From assembly GCA_036675475.1 (NCBI GenBank), contig JAKFEY010000006.1, positions 1 to 46,302 of the forward strand: DNA of 46,302 nucleotides. The letters run 5' to 3'. Source of the DNA: JALYRV01 sp036675475 (GTDB lineage Bacteria > Acidobacteriota > Vicinamibacteria > Vicinamibacterales > SCN-69-37). Position 1 is the stretch's first letter, and every line of letters starts with the position of its first letter. The notes below the pieces were generated by a model. The model had not been told where the DNA came from. It saw only the letters and a list, made by a program, of their open reading frames with translations, and made no database searches. Shown piece by piece: positions 36,568 to 44,184 of this stretch. Made by a program: the position numbers and the translations under genes.

Positions 36568-38720
36568 TGTCGTGGCAGAAGCGCGTGCGCACGCTGCTGG
36601 CCGTCGGCGTCCTTGTGCTCGCGGGCGGCGTCACCTGGTACGTCACGCGGCAGCGCACCGAAGCGGTGGCCCCGCCGGTGTCGCCGCGCACCGACGAGAA
36701 CGCCGACTACGAAATCAGCGGCAACGAGTCGGTCCGCACCGACGCCTCCGGCGCCATCGTCTTCCGCCTCAAGTACGAGCGCGGGTTCATCTACAACGCG
36801 CAGAACCGCATCCGTCTGGTGGGCGTCACCGGGTTGATGATGCGCGGCGATCAGCCGATTGAATTCCGCGCGAACGAGGCCGACGTCAAGCTCAAGCCGG
36901 GCAGCATGACCGACTTCACGAAGTTCGACGAGATGCATCTCAAGGGCAAGGTGCTGATCACGTCGGGCCCCGGCACCGAAGTCCTGCATCTCGAGACTGA
37001 CGAGGCCCTCTATAGCGATCTGACGGGCATCCTGACCACCGACAAGCCGGCGACGATCAAGCGCGGCAACATGTCGGGCAGCGGCACGGGCATGACCTTC
37101 GATCGCAACCGCAGCGTCGTGTGGCTGCTGGCCAACGCGAAGGTGACGCTCGCCACCGAAGGCCAGGGCGCCCTGAACGTGACCTCCGGGCGCGCGGGCC
37201 TTGCCGAGGTCGAGAAATACATGCGCTTCGAAGAGAACGTGCGCATGGAGCGCGACGGGCGCGTGATCGCCGCGGACACCGCGGTCGCCAACCTCACGCC
37301 GGAGGGCAGCGGCATCACCAGCCTGGAGCTGACCGGCCACAGCAGCGTGAGCGGCGGCGCGAGCGGCGACGGCGGCGTGCCGAACATGAGCGCCGACGAC
37401 ATCACGATCACCTACGGCGCCGAGTCGGGCCTGCTCGAGCGCACGGCGCTCATGCGCGCGGCGCGCGTGGATCTGCCAGAGGGTGGCGGGCGCAGCCTGG
37501 CCGCGAACTTCATCAACATCGGCTTTGGCGGCGACGGCACTACCGTCACCGCGCTCGAGGCGTCGGAGGCGGTGGAGCTGAAGATTCCCGCGGAGGGCGA
37601 TCAGCCGGCGCGTGAAGTGCGCGCGCCCCGTCTCGACGCCCGCGGGGCCGTGCCGAAAGGCCTCGACCGCGCCGAGTTCAGCGGCGGCGTCGAATTCCGC
37701 GAGCAGGCGCCCGCCAGGGGCAAGACGGAAGCGGTGGATCGCGTCGGCAGTTCCGAATCGCTGGTGCTGGCGCTCGACGGCGGCTTCAACAAGATTACCG
37801 ACGCCGACTTTTCCGGCAACGTGCGCTTCCGCGACCGCGACGTCACCGGCGAAGCCCCCGAAGCCAAGTACGGCGTCGACACGAAACGCATCGCCCTGCG
37901 CGGCGGCAGCGGCATTGCGCGCGTCATTCAGGCCGACGGCACGGTCGAAGCGAAGACGATCGATCTCACGCTCGAGCCTCGCAAGATGGTCGCGAGGACC
38001 GGCGTGAAGAGCACGCTCAAGCCGGGCGCGCGCAAGGATCGTAAGGAGCCGCGTCCATCGCTTCTCGAGGACGATGAGCCGGTGAACATCACCGCCGCGG
38101 CCCTCGACTGGGACGGTGTGGCCGATCGCGCCGTCTACACCGGCGACGCGCGCCTCTGGCAGGGCGACACCGTCGTCCAGGCCGAAACCATCGTCATCGA
38201 CGACAAGACGGGCAACCTGGAAGCGCGCAAGAACATGCGCGGCCAGTTTCTCATTCGCGAGGAGCCGCAGCCCGGCACGACACCTGAAACGCCGAAGATG
38301 ACGACCGCGCGCGCGGAGGAACTGATCTATGACGAGGCGCGCCGGCGCGCGACGTTCCGCGGCAAGGCGTCGCTCAAGAGCCCCGAGGGCGACATCAGCG
38401 CGGAGCGGATCGAAGTGTTCCTGCAGGAAGACGGCAACACGCTCGAACGTCTCGACGCGTACGACGCCGTGACGGCGCGGCTCGAGGGCGATCGCGTCGC
38501 GACCGGCGTGCGGCTGACATACAACGCGAAGACGCGCCGCTACGACATGACGGGCAAGCCGCTCGTCGTGCGGCGGCAAATCACGGACACGGGCGCCGTG
38601 AAGTGCGAGAAAACCGAGGGCGCCTCTTTGACTTTCGATCGATCGGCTGATAGCTTCACCGTCCTTGGCGCCAATGGCGCGCCCAGCCGCACCACGCCGA
38701 TAGCCTGCACAGCCAAGTGA
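36567..38720 (+). CDS. LptC-LptA fusion, LPS transport bridge
   Basis: A 717-residue protein. One N-terminal membrane helix (about 7-26) is followed by an LptC-like beta domain (about 45-190), then repeated OstA/LptA-type beta-jellyroll segments to the end. Typical strands are ADEALYSDLTGILTTDKPATIKRGNMSGSG and, near the end, DRAVYTGDARLWQGDTVVQAETIVIDDKTGNLEARKNM, followed by EELIYDEARRRATFRGKASLKSPEGDISAERIEVFL. It should form a long periplasmic groove passing lipopolysaccharide from the inner to the outer membrane. lptB, overlapping by 4 bases, provides the ATPase. In E. coli LptC (191) and LptA (185) are separate; here the chain is about twice their sum. The LptC/LptA border is inferred. 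Confidence 0.85.
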   Translation: MSWQKRVRTLLAVGVLVLAGGVTWYVTRQRTEAVAPPVSPRTDENADYEISGNESVRTDASGAIVFRLKYERGFIYNAQNRIRLVGVTGLMMRGDQPIEFRANEADVKLKPGSMTDFTKFDEMHLKGKVLITSGPGTEVLHLETDEALYSDLTGILTTDKPATIKRGNMSGSGTGMTFDRNRSVVWLLANAKVTLATEGQGALNVTSGRAGLAEVEKYMRFEENVRMERDGRVIAADTAVANLTPEGSGITSLELTGHSSVSGGASGDGGVPNMSADDITITYGAESGLLERTALMRAARVDLPEGGGRSLAANFINIGFGGDGTTVTALEASEAVELKIPAEGDQPAREVRAPRLDARGAVPKGLDRAEFSGGVEFREQAPARGKTEAVDRVGSSESLVLALDGGFNKITDADFSGNVRFRDRDVTGEAPEAKYGVDTKRIALRGGSGIARVIQADGTVEAKTIDLTLEPRKMVARTGVKSTLKPGARKDRKEPRPSLLEDDEPVNITAAALDWDGVADRAVYTGDARLWQGDTVVQAETIVIDDKTGNLEARKNMRGQFLIREEPQPGTTPETPKMTTARAEELIYDEARRRATFRGKASLKSPEGDISAERIEVFLQEDGNTLERLDAYDAVTARLEGDRVATGVRLTYNAKTRRYDMTGKPLVVRRQITDTGAVKCEKTEGASLTFDRSADSFTVLGANGAPSRTTPIACTAK

Positions 38721-39451
38721 CCACACCCGCCACGCTTCGCACCGAGGGCCTCACCAAGTCCTATAACGGCCGCACGGTCGTCCGCAGCGCCTCCATCGAG
38801 GTGCACGCCGGCGAGATTGTCGGCCTGCTCGGCCCGAATGGCGCCGGCAAGACGACGACCTTCTCGATGGTGGTGGGCCTGACGCCCCCCGAGTCGGGCC
38901 GCGTGCTGCTCAACGGCACCGACATCACCGGCGACGCGATGTACGTGCGCGCGCGGAAGGGCATCGGCTATCTGCCGCAGGAGGCGTCGATCTTCCGCGG
39001 CCTGTCGGTGGAGCAGAACATCCTCGCCATCCTGGAAACGCTGCCGCTCGACGGCGCAGAGCGCAAGGCGCGCCTGCGCGATCTGCTGTCGGAGCTCAAT
39101 CTCACGCCGCTGGCCAAGGCGCGCGCCTACACGCTGTCTGGCGGGGAGCGGCGGCGGGTCGAGATCACCCGGGCGCTGGTCATGTCGCCCATCTTCATGC
39201 TGCTCGACGAGCCGTTTGCCGGCATCGACCCGATTGCCGTGTCGGATATCCAGAGCATCATTTTTCACTTGAAAAGCCGCGGGATTGGGGTGCTGATTAC
39301 CGACCATAACGTGCGCGAAACGCTGAAGATCACCGATCGGGCATACATCGTGCATGATGGGGTAATATTCAGGAGCGGGACGCCCGACAGCCTTGCGGCT
39401 GACGAGGACGTCAAGCGCATTTACCTCGGGACGGACTTCCGTCTCGATTGA
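38717..39451 (+). CDS. lptB: LPS export ABC transporter ATPase LptB
   Basis: A 244-residue ABC ATPase: Walker A GPNGAGKTT at 39-47, Q-loop LPQEASIFRGLSV, signature LSGGERRR at 140-147, Walker B MLLDEPFAGIDP with Asp164-Glu165, switch His in ITDHNVRETL. The wording FRGLSVEQNI and FAGIDPIAVxDI is specific to LptB. It powers lipopolysaccharide extraction from the inner membrane with LptF/LptG, which are not in the window. The start is GTG inside the stop of the LptC-LptA gene. The following rpoN starts 21 bp later, the widespread lptB-rpoN-hpf order. Confidence 0.97.
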   Translation: MTTPATLRTEGLTKSYNGRTVVRSASIEVHAGEIVGLLGPNGAGKTTTFSMVVGLTPPESGRVLLNGTDITGDAMYVRARKGIGYLPQEASIFRGLSVEQNILAILETLPLDGAERKARLRDLLSELNLTPLAKARAYTLSGGERRRVEITRALVMSPIFMLLDEPFAGIDPIAVSDIQSIIFHLKSRGIGVLITDHNVRETLKITDRAYIVHDGVIFRSGTPDSLAADEDVKRIYLGTDFRLD

Positions 39452-39472
39452 TTGTTACTGTCAGCGGCCGGA

Positions 39473-40900
39473 ATGGCGATTCAGCAGAAGCTTCACACCA
39501 GGCTCGTTCAAAAGCTCATACTCACGCCGTCGCTGCAGCAGGCGATCAAGCTGCTGCCGATGTCGACCATTGAGCTCGCCGATCTGCTGAATCAGGAGAT
39601 GGTGGAAAACCCGCTCCTCGAGGAGGTCCCCACCGAGGATCTGCAGCCGGCCGAAGCCGCGGCCGAGAAAACCGACGCCGAAAAGGCGGCGGTGGAGAAG
39701 GGCGACACCTGGGACGACGCCGACTACGAGTACTTCTTCGGCGAATACCTCGATGACGGCTACCGCGCGTCGAAGGCGCCGGCGGAAGTCCGCGAGCTGC
39801 CGCCCATCGAAAACACCCTCTCGACGGCCAGCTCCCTCACCGATCATCTCGAGTGGCAGCTCTCGATGCAGAGCGACGATCCCGCGCTGCGGGCCATCGG
39901 CACCGCCATTCTCGGCAATCTCGACGACGATGGGTATCTCGTGGCGTCGATCGAGGAGATCGCCGACATGGGCGGGTGGACGATCGAGGAGGTCGAGCGC
40001 GCGCTGCAGTTCGTGCAGGGCTTCGATCCCGTCGGCGTAGCCGCGCGCGACCTGCAGGAATGCCTGCTGCTGCAGCTGCGGCACCTGGGGCTCGCCGACA
40101 CGCCGGCCGAGCGCATCGTCGCCGACCATCTGCGGCTGCTGCAGAACCATCAGGTGCCCGAGATCGCGCGGCGGCTCAACATGTCGATCGACGATCTCAA
40201 GGAGCACATCGAGATCATCCGGCATCTCGATCCGAAGCCGGGATCGCGCTTCAACCCGTCGGCGTCGCAGTACGTGATTCCGGACGTCTACGTGCTGAAG
40301 ACCGACGAGGGCTACATGGCCTCGCTCAACGAGGAAGGCCTGCCGCAGCTGCGCATCAGCCCCGTCTATCGGCGGCTGCTCGACAAGAGCGGCGAGAACA
40401 CCGAAGAGACGCGCGCCTACGTGAAGGACAAGTTCCGCTCGGCGCTGTGGCTCATCAAGTCCGTCGACCAGCGCCAGAAGACGATCCTCAAGGTCGCCAC
40501 CAGCATCATCACCTTCCAGAAGGAATTTCTCGACCACGGCATCGAGCACCTGCGTCCGCTCGTGCTGCGCGACGTGGCCAACGACATCGGCATGCACGAG
40601 TCGACGGTCAGCCGCGTCGTGAACAACAAGTACATGCACACCCCGCAGGGCGTGTATGAGATGAAGTTCTTCTTCCACAGCGGCATCAGCAGCTCGTACG
40701 GCGAAAGCGTGTCGTCGGTCACCATCAAGCAGCGCATCCGCAAGATCATCGAGGCCGAGGACGCCAAGCGTCCGCTCAGCGACTCGAAGATCGTGAGCAT
40801 CCTCCAGAAGGAGGGACTGATGCTGGCCCGCCGCACGATCGCGAAGTATCGCGAAGAGCTGAAGATCCCGACTTCGAATCAACGCAAGGTTCTGTACTGA
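39473..40900 (+). CDS. rpoN: RNA polymerase sigma-54 factor
   Basis: A 475-residue sigma-54. Region I is the glutamine/leucine-rich activator-interacting domain (QQKLHTRLVQKLILTPSLQQAIKLL), region II is acidic (about 55-110), then the core-binding domain, the HTH segment HESTVSRVVNNKYMHTP, and the RpoN box ARRTIAKYRE at 452-461. It directs transcription from -24/-12 promoters and needs enhancer-binding activators. I chose the ATG at 39473, which gives the MAIQQKL start normal for the family; a TTG at 39452 is possible but unlikely. The NtrY-like kinase elsewhere in the window is a candidate upstream partner. Confidence 0.97.
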   Translation: MAIQQKLHTRLVQKLILTPSLQQAIKLLPMSTIELADLLNQEMVENPLLEEVPTEDLQPAEAAAEKTDAEKAAVEKGDTWDDADYEYFFGEYLDDGYRASKAPAEVRELPPIENTLSTASSLTDHLEWQLSMQSDDPALRAIGTAILGNLDDDGYLVASIEEIADMGGWTIEEVERALQFVQGFDPVGVAARDLQECLLLQLRHLGLADTPAERIVADHLRLLQNHQVPEIARRLNMSIDDLKEHIEIIRHLDPKPGSRFNPSASQYVIPDVYVLKTDEGYMASLNEEGLPQLRISPVYRRLLDKSGENTEETRAYVKDKFRSALWLIKSVDQRQKTILKVATSIITFQKEFLDHGIEHLRPLVLRDVANDIGMHESTVSRVVNNKYMHTPQGVYEMKFFFHSGISSSYGESVSSVTIKQRIRKIIEAEDAKRPLSDSKIVSILQKEGLMLARRTIAKYREELKIPTSNQRKVLY

Positions 40901-40938
40901 GGCGGCGCGGCCGCCCGCGCCGCGCCGTGGAGGGCACA

Positions 40939-41544
40939 ATGCGTCTGGAACTCACCGGCAAGGGCCTCGACATCACCACCGGCCTTCGGACTCTCGTCAA
41001 CAAGCGCCTCGAGCGCGTCGAGCGGCTGCTCGGCCGATCGCTCGTGTCCGTGCAGTGCGTGCTGTCGAAGCAGAAGTACGTGCACCGCGTCGATCTCACC
41101 GTGCACGCCAGCGGCGATCACGTCTTTCACGGCGTGGGCGAGGCGCGCAGCTGGCCCGTGGCCATGACGTCGGCCGTCGAGAAGGTCATGAAGCAGGCGC
41201 AGACGCTGAAGGACAAGTGGAAGGACCGCCGCCACGCCGACAGCAAGAAGGTCACGACGCGCCGCCGCGGCGCCTCGTCGGGCGTGCCCGCGCCGCCCGA
41301 CCGCGACACGCCGGTGCGCGACGGCGGCCCCGGCGCCCGCGACAGCGAACCGGCCGCGCCCGCCGGCCCCCGCATGCGCAAAGTCCGCTATCCGGTCAAG
41401 CCCATGACGCCGGATGAAGCGTCCCTCCTTCTGCAGGATAATGGCGACGCCTTTCTGGTCTTCCGCAACGCGCGCACCGAGGCGGTCTCGGTGGTGTTTC
41501 GCCGGAACGACGGCAATATTGGACTGATAGAGACCGAACAGTGA
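40939..41544 (+). CDS. hpf: Long-form ribosome hibernation promoting factor
   Basis: A 201-residue protein with an N-terminal S30AE/HPF domain (MRLELTGKGLDITTGLRTLVNKRLERVERLL, residues 1-100), a Pro/Arg/Asp-rich linker (about 108-145) and a C-terminal dimerisation domain (VRYPVKPMTPDEASLLLQDNGDAFLVFRNARTEAVSVVFRRNDGNIGLIE). Long HPF binds the decoding centre and joins two 70S ribosomes into 100S particles in stationary phase. GGAGGG at 40929-40934 supports the ATG at 40939 over the GTG at 40927. The stop overlaps the hprK start (GTGA). Confidence 0.95.
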   Translation: MRLELTGKGLDITTGLRTLVNKRLERVERLLGRSLVSVQCVLSKQKYVHRVDLTVHASGDHVFHGVGEARSWPVAMTSAVEKVMKQAQTLKDKWKDRRHADSKKVTTRRRGASSGVPAPPDRDTPVRDGGPGARDSEPAAPAGPRMRKVRYPVKPMTPDEASLLLQDNGDAFLVFRNARTEAVSVVFRRNDGNIGLIETEQ

Positions 41545-42524
41545 GCCAGCTGCCTGGCGTGACCGTCGGATCGGTCATCGCCGGCCTCGACCTGAAAGTC
41601 CTGGGCGGGGCCGCCGGCCTCGACCGCCGGCTGACCAACGCCTACATTCAGAAGACGGGCCTCGCGCTCGCCGGGCTGCCCGAATACCTGCGCGCCGGCC
41701 GCGTGCTGGTCTTCGGCGACAGCGAGATCCGCTATCTCGCGTCGCTCGCGCCGCCCGCGCGCCGCGACGCCGTGGCGTCGGTCTTCAGCCGCGACATTCC
41801 CTGCGTGCTCGTCACCAACGCGCAGGAAGTGGCGCCGGAGCTCACCGAGGAGGCCGAGCGCGCCGGCGTGCCGCTGCTCTGGACCGCGTGGTCGACGCCC
41901 ACCGCGATCGCCAAACTCACGTCCGCCCTCGAAGACAAGCTCGCGCTGCGGCAGGTCTTCCACGGCGTGCTGATGGACATCCTGGGCCTCGGCGTGCTCA
42001 TCATCGGCGAAAGCGGCATCGGCAAGAGCGAGTGCGCGCTCGACCTGGTCGTGCGCGGGCATCGCCTCGTCGCCGACGACACCGTGGAAATCCGCTGCCG
42101 CGCGCAGTCGGTGCTGATCGGCAGCTGCCCGCAGCTGACGCGCCACCACGTCGAGATTCGCGGCCTCGGCCTGCTCAATGTCACCGACCTGTTTGGTGTC
42201 GCCTCGACGCGCCGCTCGAAGCGCGTGGAGCTTGTCGTGCAGCTGGAACGCTGGGAAGCGGGCCATGAATACGATCGGCTCGGGCTCGACGACAAGTTTC
42301 AGGACATCATGGGCGTCAACGTGCCGCTCGTGCGCATGCCGGTCGCGCCCGGCCGCAACGTCGCCATGCTGATTGAAGTAGCCGCGCGCAACCAGCTGCT
42401 GCGCGCGCAGGGCCGAAACGCCGCGCAGACCCTCGCCGATCGGCTGCACCGCCGGCTCGAGCGCATCGAGGCCGAGGGCGACCCCGACGCCGACGCGGAT
42501 CTCATGGAGGACGTCGAGCTGTGA
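41541..42524 (+). CDS. hprK: HPr kinase/phosphorylase
   Basis: A 327-residue HprK/P. N-terminal DRTGG-like domain (about 1-130), then the kinase core: His141 and HGVLMDILGLGVLIIGESGIGKSE with the P-loop GESGIGKS (156-163), RLVADDTVEI (175-184), the family signature LLNVTDLFGVAST, and the C-terminal K3-like loop GRNVAMLIEVAARNQLLR. It phosphorylates HPr on Ser46 and reverses the reaction with phosphate, linking metabolic state to the PTS. The HPr encoded downstream has Ser46. The start is GTG in a 4-base overlap with hpf, and the stop overlaps rapZ in the same way. Confidence 0.97.
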   Translation: MSQLPGVTVGSVIAGLDLKVLGGAAGLDRRLTNAYIQKTGLALAGLPEYLRAGRVLVFGDSEIRYLASLAPPARRDAVASVFSRDIPCVLVTNAQEVAPELTEEAERAGVPLLWTAWSTPTAIAKLTSALEDKLALRQVFHGVLMDILGLGVLIIGESGIGKSECALDLVVRGHRLVADDTVEIRCRAQSVLIGSCPQLTRHHVEIRGLGLLNVTDLFGVASTRRSKRVELVVQLERWEAGHEYDRLGLDDKFQDIMGVNVPLVRMPVAPGRNVAMLIEVAARNQLLRAQGRNAAQTLADRLHRRLERIEAEGDPDADADLMEDVEL

Positions 42525-43435
42525 GCCGCGAGCGCCGCACCCCGCCGCGCGAGACGCGCACCACCGCGCAATCGCGCTTCGTCGTCGTCACCGGCCTGTC
42601 CGGATCGGGCAAGTCGCAGGCGATCCGCGCGCTCGAGGACCTCGGCTTCTTCTGCGTCGACAACCTGCCGGTGGCGCTCATTCCGACGTTCGCCGAGCTC
42701 GTGCTGCGCACGGGCAGCGAAATCACCCGCGCCGCCGTCGTCGTCGACGTGCGTGAGGGCCGCTTTCTCGAGGCGTTCCCGAAAATCTTCAAGGGGCTCG
42801 AGGAGATGCCGGGCCTGCACCCGCGCCTCATCTTCCTCGAGGCGAAGGACGAGACCCTCGTGCGGCGCTTCAGCGAGACGCGGCGGCCGCATCCGCTGGC
42901 GGCCGACCGGTCGGTGAGCGAGGGCATCGCCGAAGAGCGCGCGCTGCTGCGGCCGATCCGCAAGATGGCGCACGAGATCGTCGACACGACGTCGCTGAAC
43001 GTGCACGACCTGCGTCAGGTCTTCATGGGGTTGATTCGCGGCGATCGGCGCGCCGCGCCGCTCGTGGTCACCATCCTGTCATTCGGCTTCAAGCACGGCG
43101 TGCCGGTGGACGCCGACATGCTGTTCGACGTGCGGTTCCTGCCGAATCCGCATTTCGTGCCGCACCTGAAGGAGCGCACAGGCCGCGAGAAGGACGTGGC
43201 CGACTACGTGTTCCAGTCACCGGCGGCGCAGGCCTTTCTCGACCACACGCTGCCGCTGCTGCGGTTTCTGCTGCCGCTCTATGCCGCGGAGGGCAAGACG
43301 TATCTCACCATTGGCATCGGCTGCACCGGCGGGCGGCACCGCTCGGTGGCCATTGCGGAGGCGATTGGCCGCGGGCTCGGCAAGATCGAACACGCCAAAG
43401 TGCGCGTGCGGCACCGGGACTCGGAGCATCGTTAA
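42521..43435 (+). CDS. rapZ: RNase adapter/nucleotide-binding protein RapZ
   Basis: A 304-residue RapZ (YvcJ) protein. Walker A GLSGSGKS at 25-32 followed by ALEDLGFFCVDNLPVALIP, a Walker B-like VVVDVREG, LEAKDETLVRRFSETRRPHPL, and the C-terminal RNA-binding part with FGFKHGVPVDADMLFDVRFLPNPHFVP and IGIGCTGGRHRSVAIAE. In E. coli RapZ guides RNase E to the GlmZ small RNA and so controls glucosamine-6-phosphate synthesis; whether that applies here is unknown. GTG start in overlap with hprK, three bases before the EIIA gene. Confidence 0.96.
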   Translation: MSRERRTPPRETRTTAQSRFVVVTGLSGSGKSQAIRALEDLGFFCVDNLPVALIPTFAELVLRTGSEITRAAVVVDVREGRFLEAFPKIFKGLEEMPGLHPRLIFLEAKDETLVRRFSETRRPHPLAADRSVSEGIAEERALLRPIRKMAHEIVDTTSLNVHDLRQVFMGLIRGDRRAAPLVVTILSFGFKHGVPVDADMLFDVRFLPNPHFVPHLKERTGREKDVADYVFQSPAAQAFLDHTLPLLRFLLPLYAAEGKTYLTIGIGCTGGRHRSVAIAEAIGRGLGKIEHAKVRVRHRDSEHR

Positions 43436-43438
43436 TCC

Positions 43439-43921
43439 ATGTCGCATTCCATCGGCGTCGTCGTCGTCACGCACGGCCAGCTGGCCACGGAGCTCGTGAA
43501 TGCCGCCGAGATGATCGTCGGCGACCTCGCGCACTTTACCGCCGTGTCGATTGGCTGGCACGACGATGTGGATCTGGCGCGGCAGGCGATTGGGGAGGCG
43601 ATCGGCCGCGTGCAGGGATCGATGGGCACGCTGATCCTCACCGACATGTTCGGCGGCACGCCCGCGAACCTGGGCGTCACGTTTCTCGAGCAGGGAAAGG
43701 TGGAGGTGATCACCGGCGTCAACCTGCCGATGCTGATCAAGCTCGCGCGCGAGCCCGAGGCGCCCGACCTGATTGCGGTGGCGCGCGAGATGCGCGATCA
43801 CGGGCGCAGCGCGATGTGGGTGGCTAGCGATCTACTCAAGCCGGAAGCCTCAAGCCTGAAGCCTCAAGACGAGCGGAGCAAGCCTCAAGCCGAAAGCCTC
43901 GAGCCGCAAGAGCCGTTGTGA
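43439..43921 (+). CDS. PTS system mannose-type EIIA component
   Basis: A 160-residue protein. Residues 1-130 are a mannose/fructose-family EIIA domain with the phosphorylated His12 (VVVVTHGQLA) and the TDMFGGTPANL signature. It would take phosphate from HPr, but no EIIB, EIIC or EIID gene follows, so it may act as a regulatory phosphocarrier. The C-terminal 27 residues (from about 134) are unusual: they repeat every seven residues (LKPEASS, LKPQDER, SKPQAES, LEPQEPL) because the DNA beneath is an array of 7-bp units. The stop overlaps the HPr start. The extension looks acquired and non-essential for the fold. Confidence 0.92.
   Translation: MSHSIGVVVVTHGQLATELVNAAEMIVGDLAHFTAVSIGWHDDVDLARQAIGEAIGRVQGSMGTLILTDMFGGTPANLGVTFLEQGKVEVITGVNLPMLIKLAREPEAPDLIAVAREMRDHGRSAMWVASDLLKPEASSLKPQDERSKPQAESLEPQEPL
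43835..43911 (+). repeat. Heptamer array CTCAAGC, eleven units, coding
   Basis: Eleven consecutive 7-bp units with the consensus CTCAAGC (for example CTCAAGC, CGGAAGC, CTCAAGC, CTGAAGC, CTCAAGA). The array lies inside the 3' end of the EIIA gene. Three units are 21 bp, so translation yields a seven-residue repeat. It is the longest array in the window and the clearest one that is translated. Confidence 0.93.
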
Positions 43922-44184
43922 TCAAACGCGAGGTCACCGTCGTGAACACGCTCGGCCTGCATGCGCGGGCGGCTGCGCGCTTCGTGCACCTCGCGAGCCG
44001 GTTCACGTCGCAGATTCGCGTCACGCGCGGCACGCGGACGATGGATGGCAAGAGCATCCTGGGGCTGCTGCTGCTCTCGGCCGGGCGCGGCACGATCATC
44101 GAGATTTCGGCCGACGGCCCCGACGAGCACGAGGCCATCGAGGCCCTGGCCGGCCTGGCGGCGCGAGGCTTCGAGGACGCGTGA
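43918..44184 (+). CDS. ptsH: Phosphocarrier protein HPr
   Basis: An 88-residue HPr. The catalytic His15 stands in NTLGLHARAAARF and the regulatory Ser46 in MDGKSILGLLLL, both at canonical positions. It carries phosphate from enzyme I to EIIA on His15, and can be phosphorylated on Ser46 by the HPr kinase encoded upstream. GTG start in a 4-base overlap with the EIIA gene; the stop overlaps ptsI the same way, so the three PTS proteins are likely made in similar amounts. Confidence 0.97.
   Translation: MIKREVTVVNTLGLHARAAARFVHLASRFTSQIRVTRGTRTMDGKSILGLLLLSAGRGTIIEISADGPDEHEAIEALAGLAARGFEDA

Noticed and set aside
36483..38726. A 747-codon minus-strand frame opposite the LptC-LptA fusion
   Set aside because: Low-complexity shadow; the plus-strand gene overlaps lptB and recJ in the proper way and has a membrane helix at its start.
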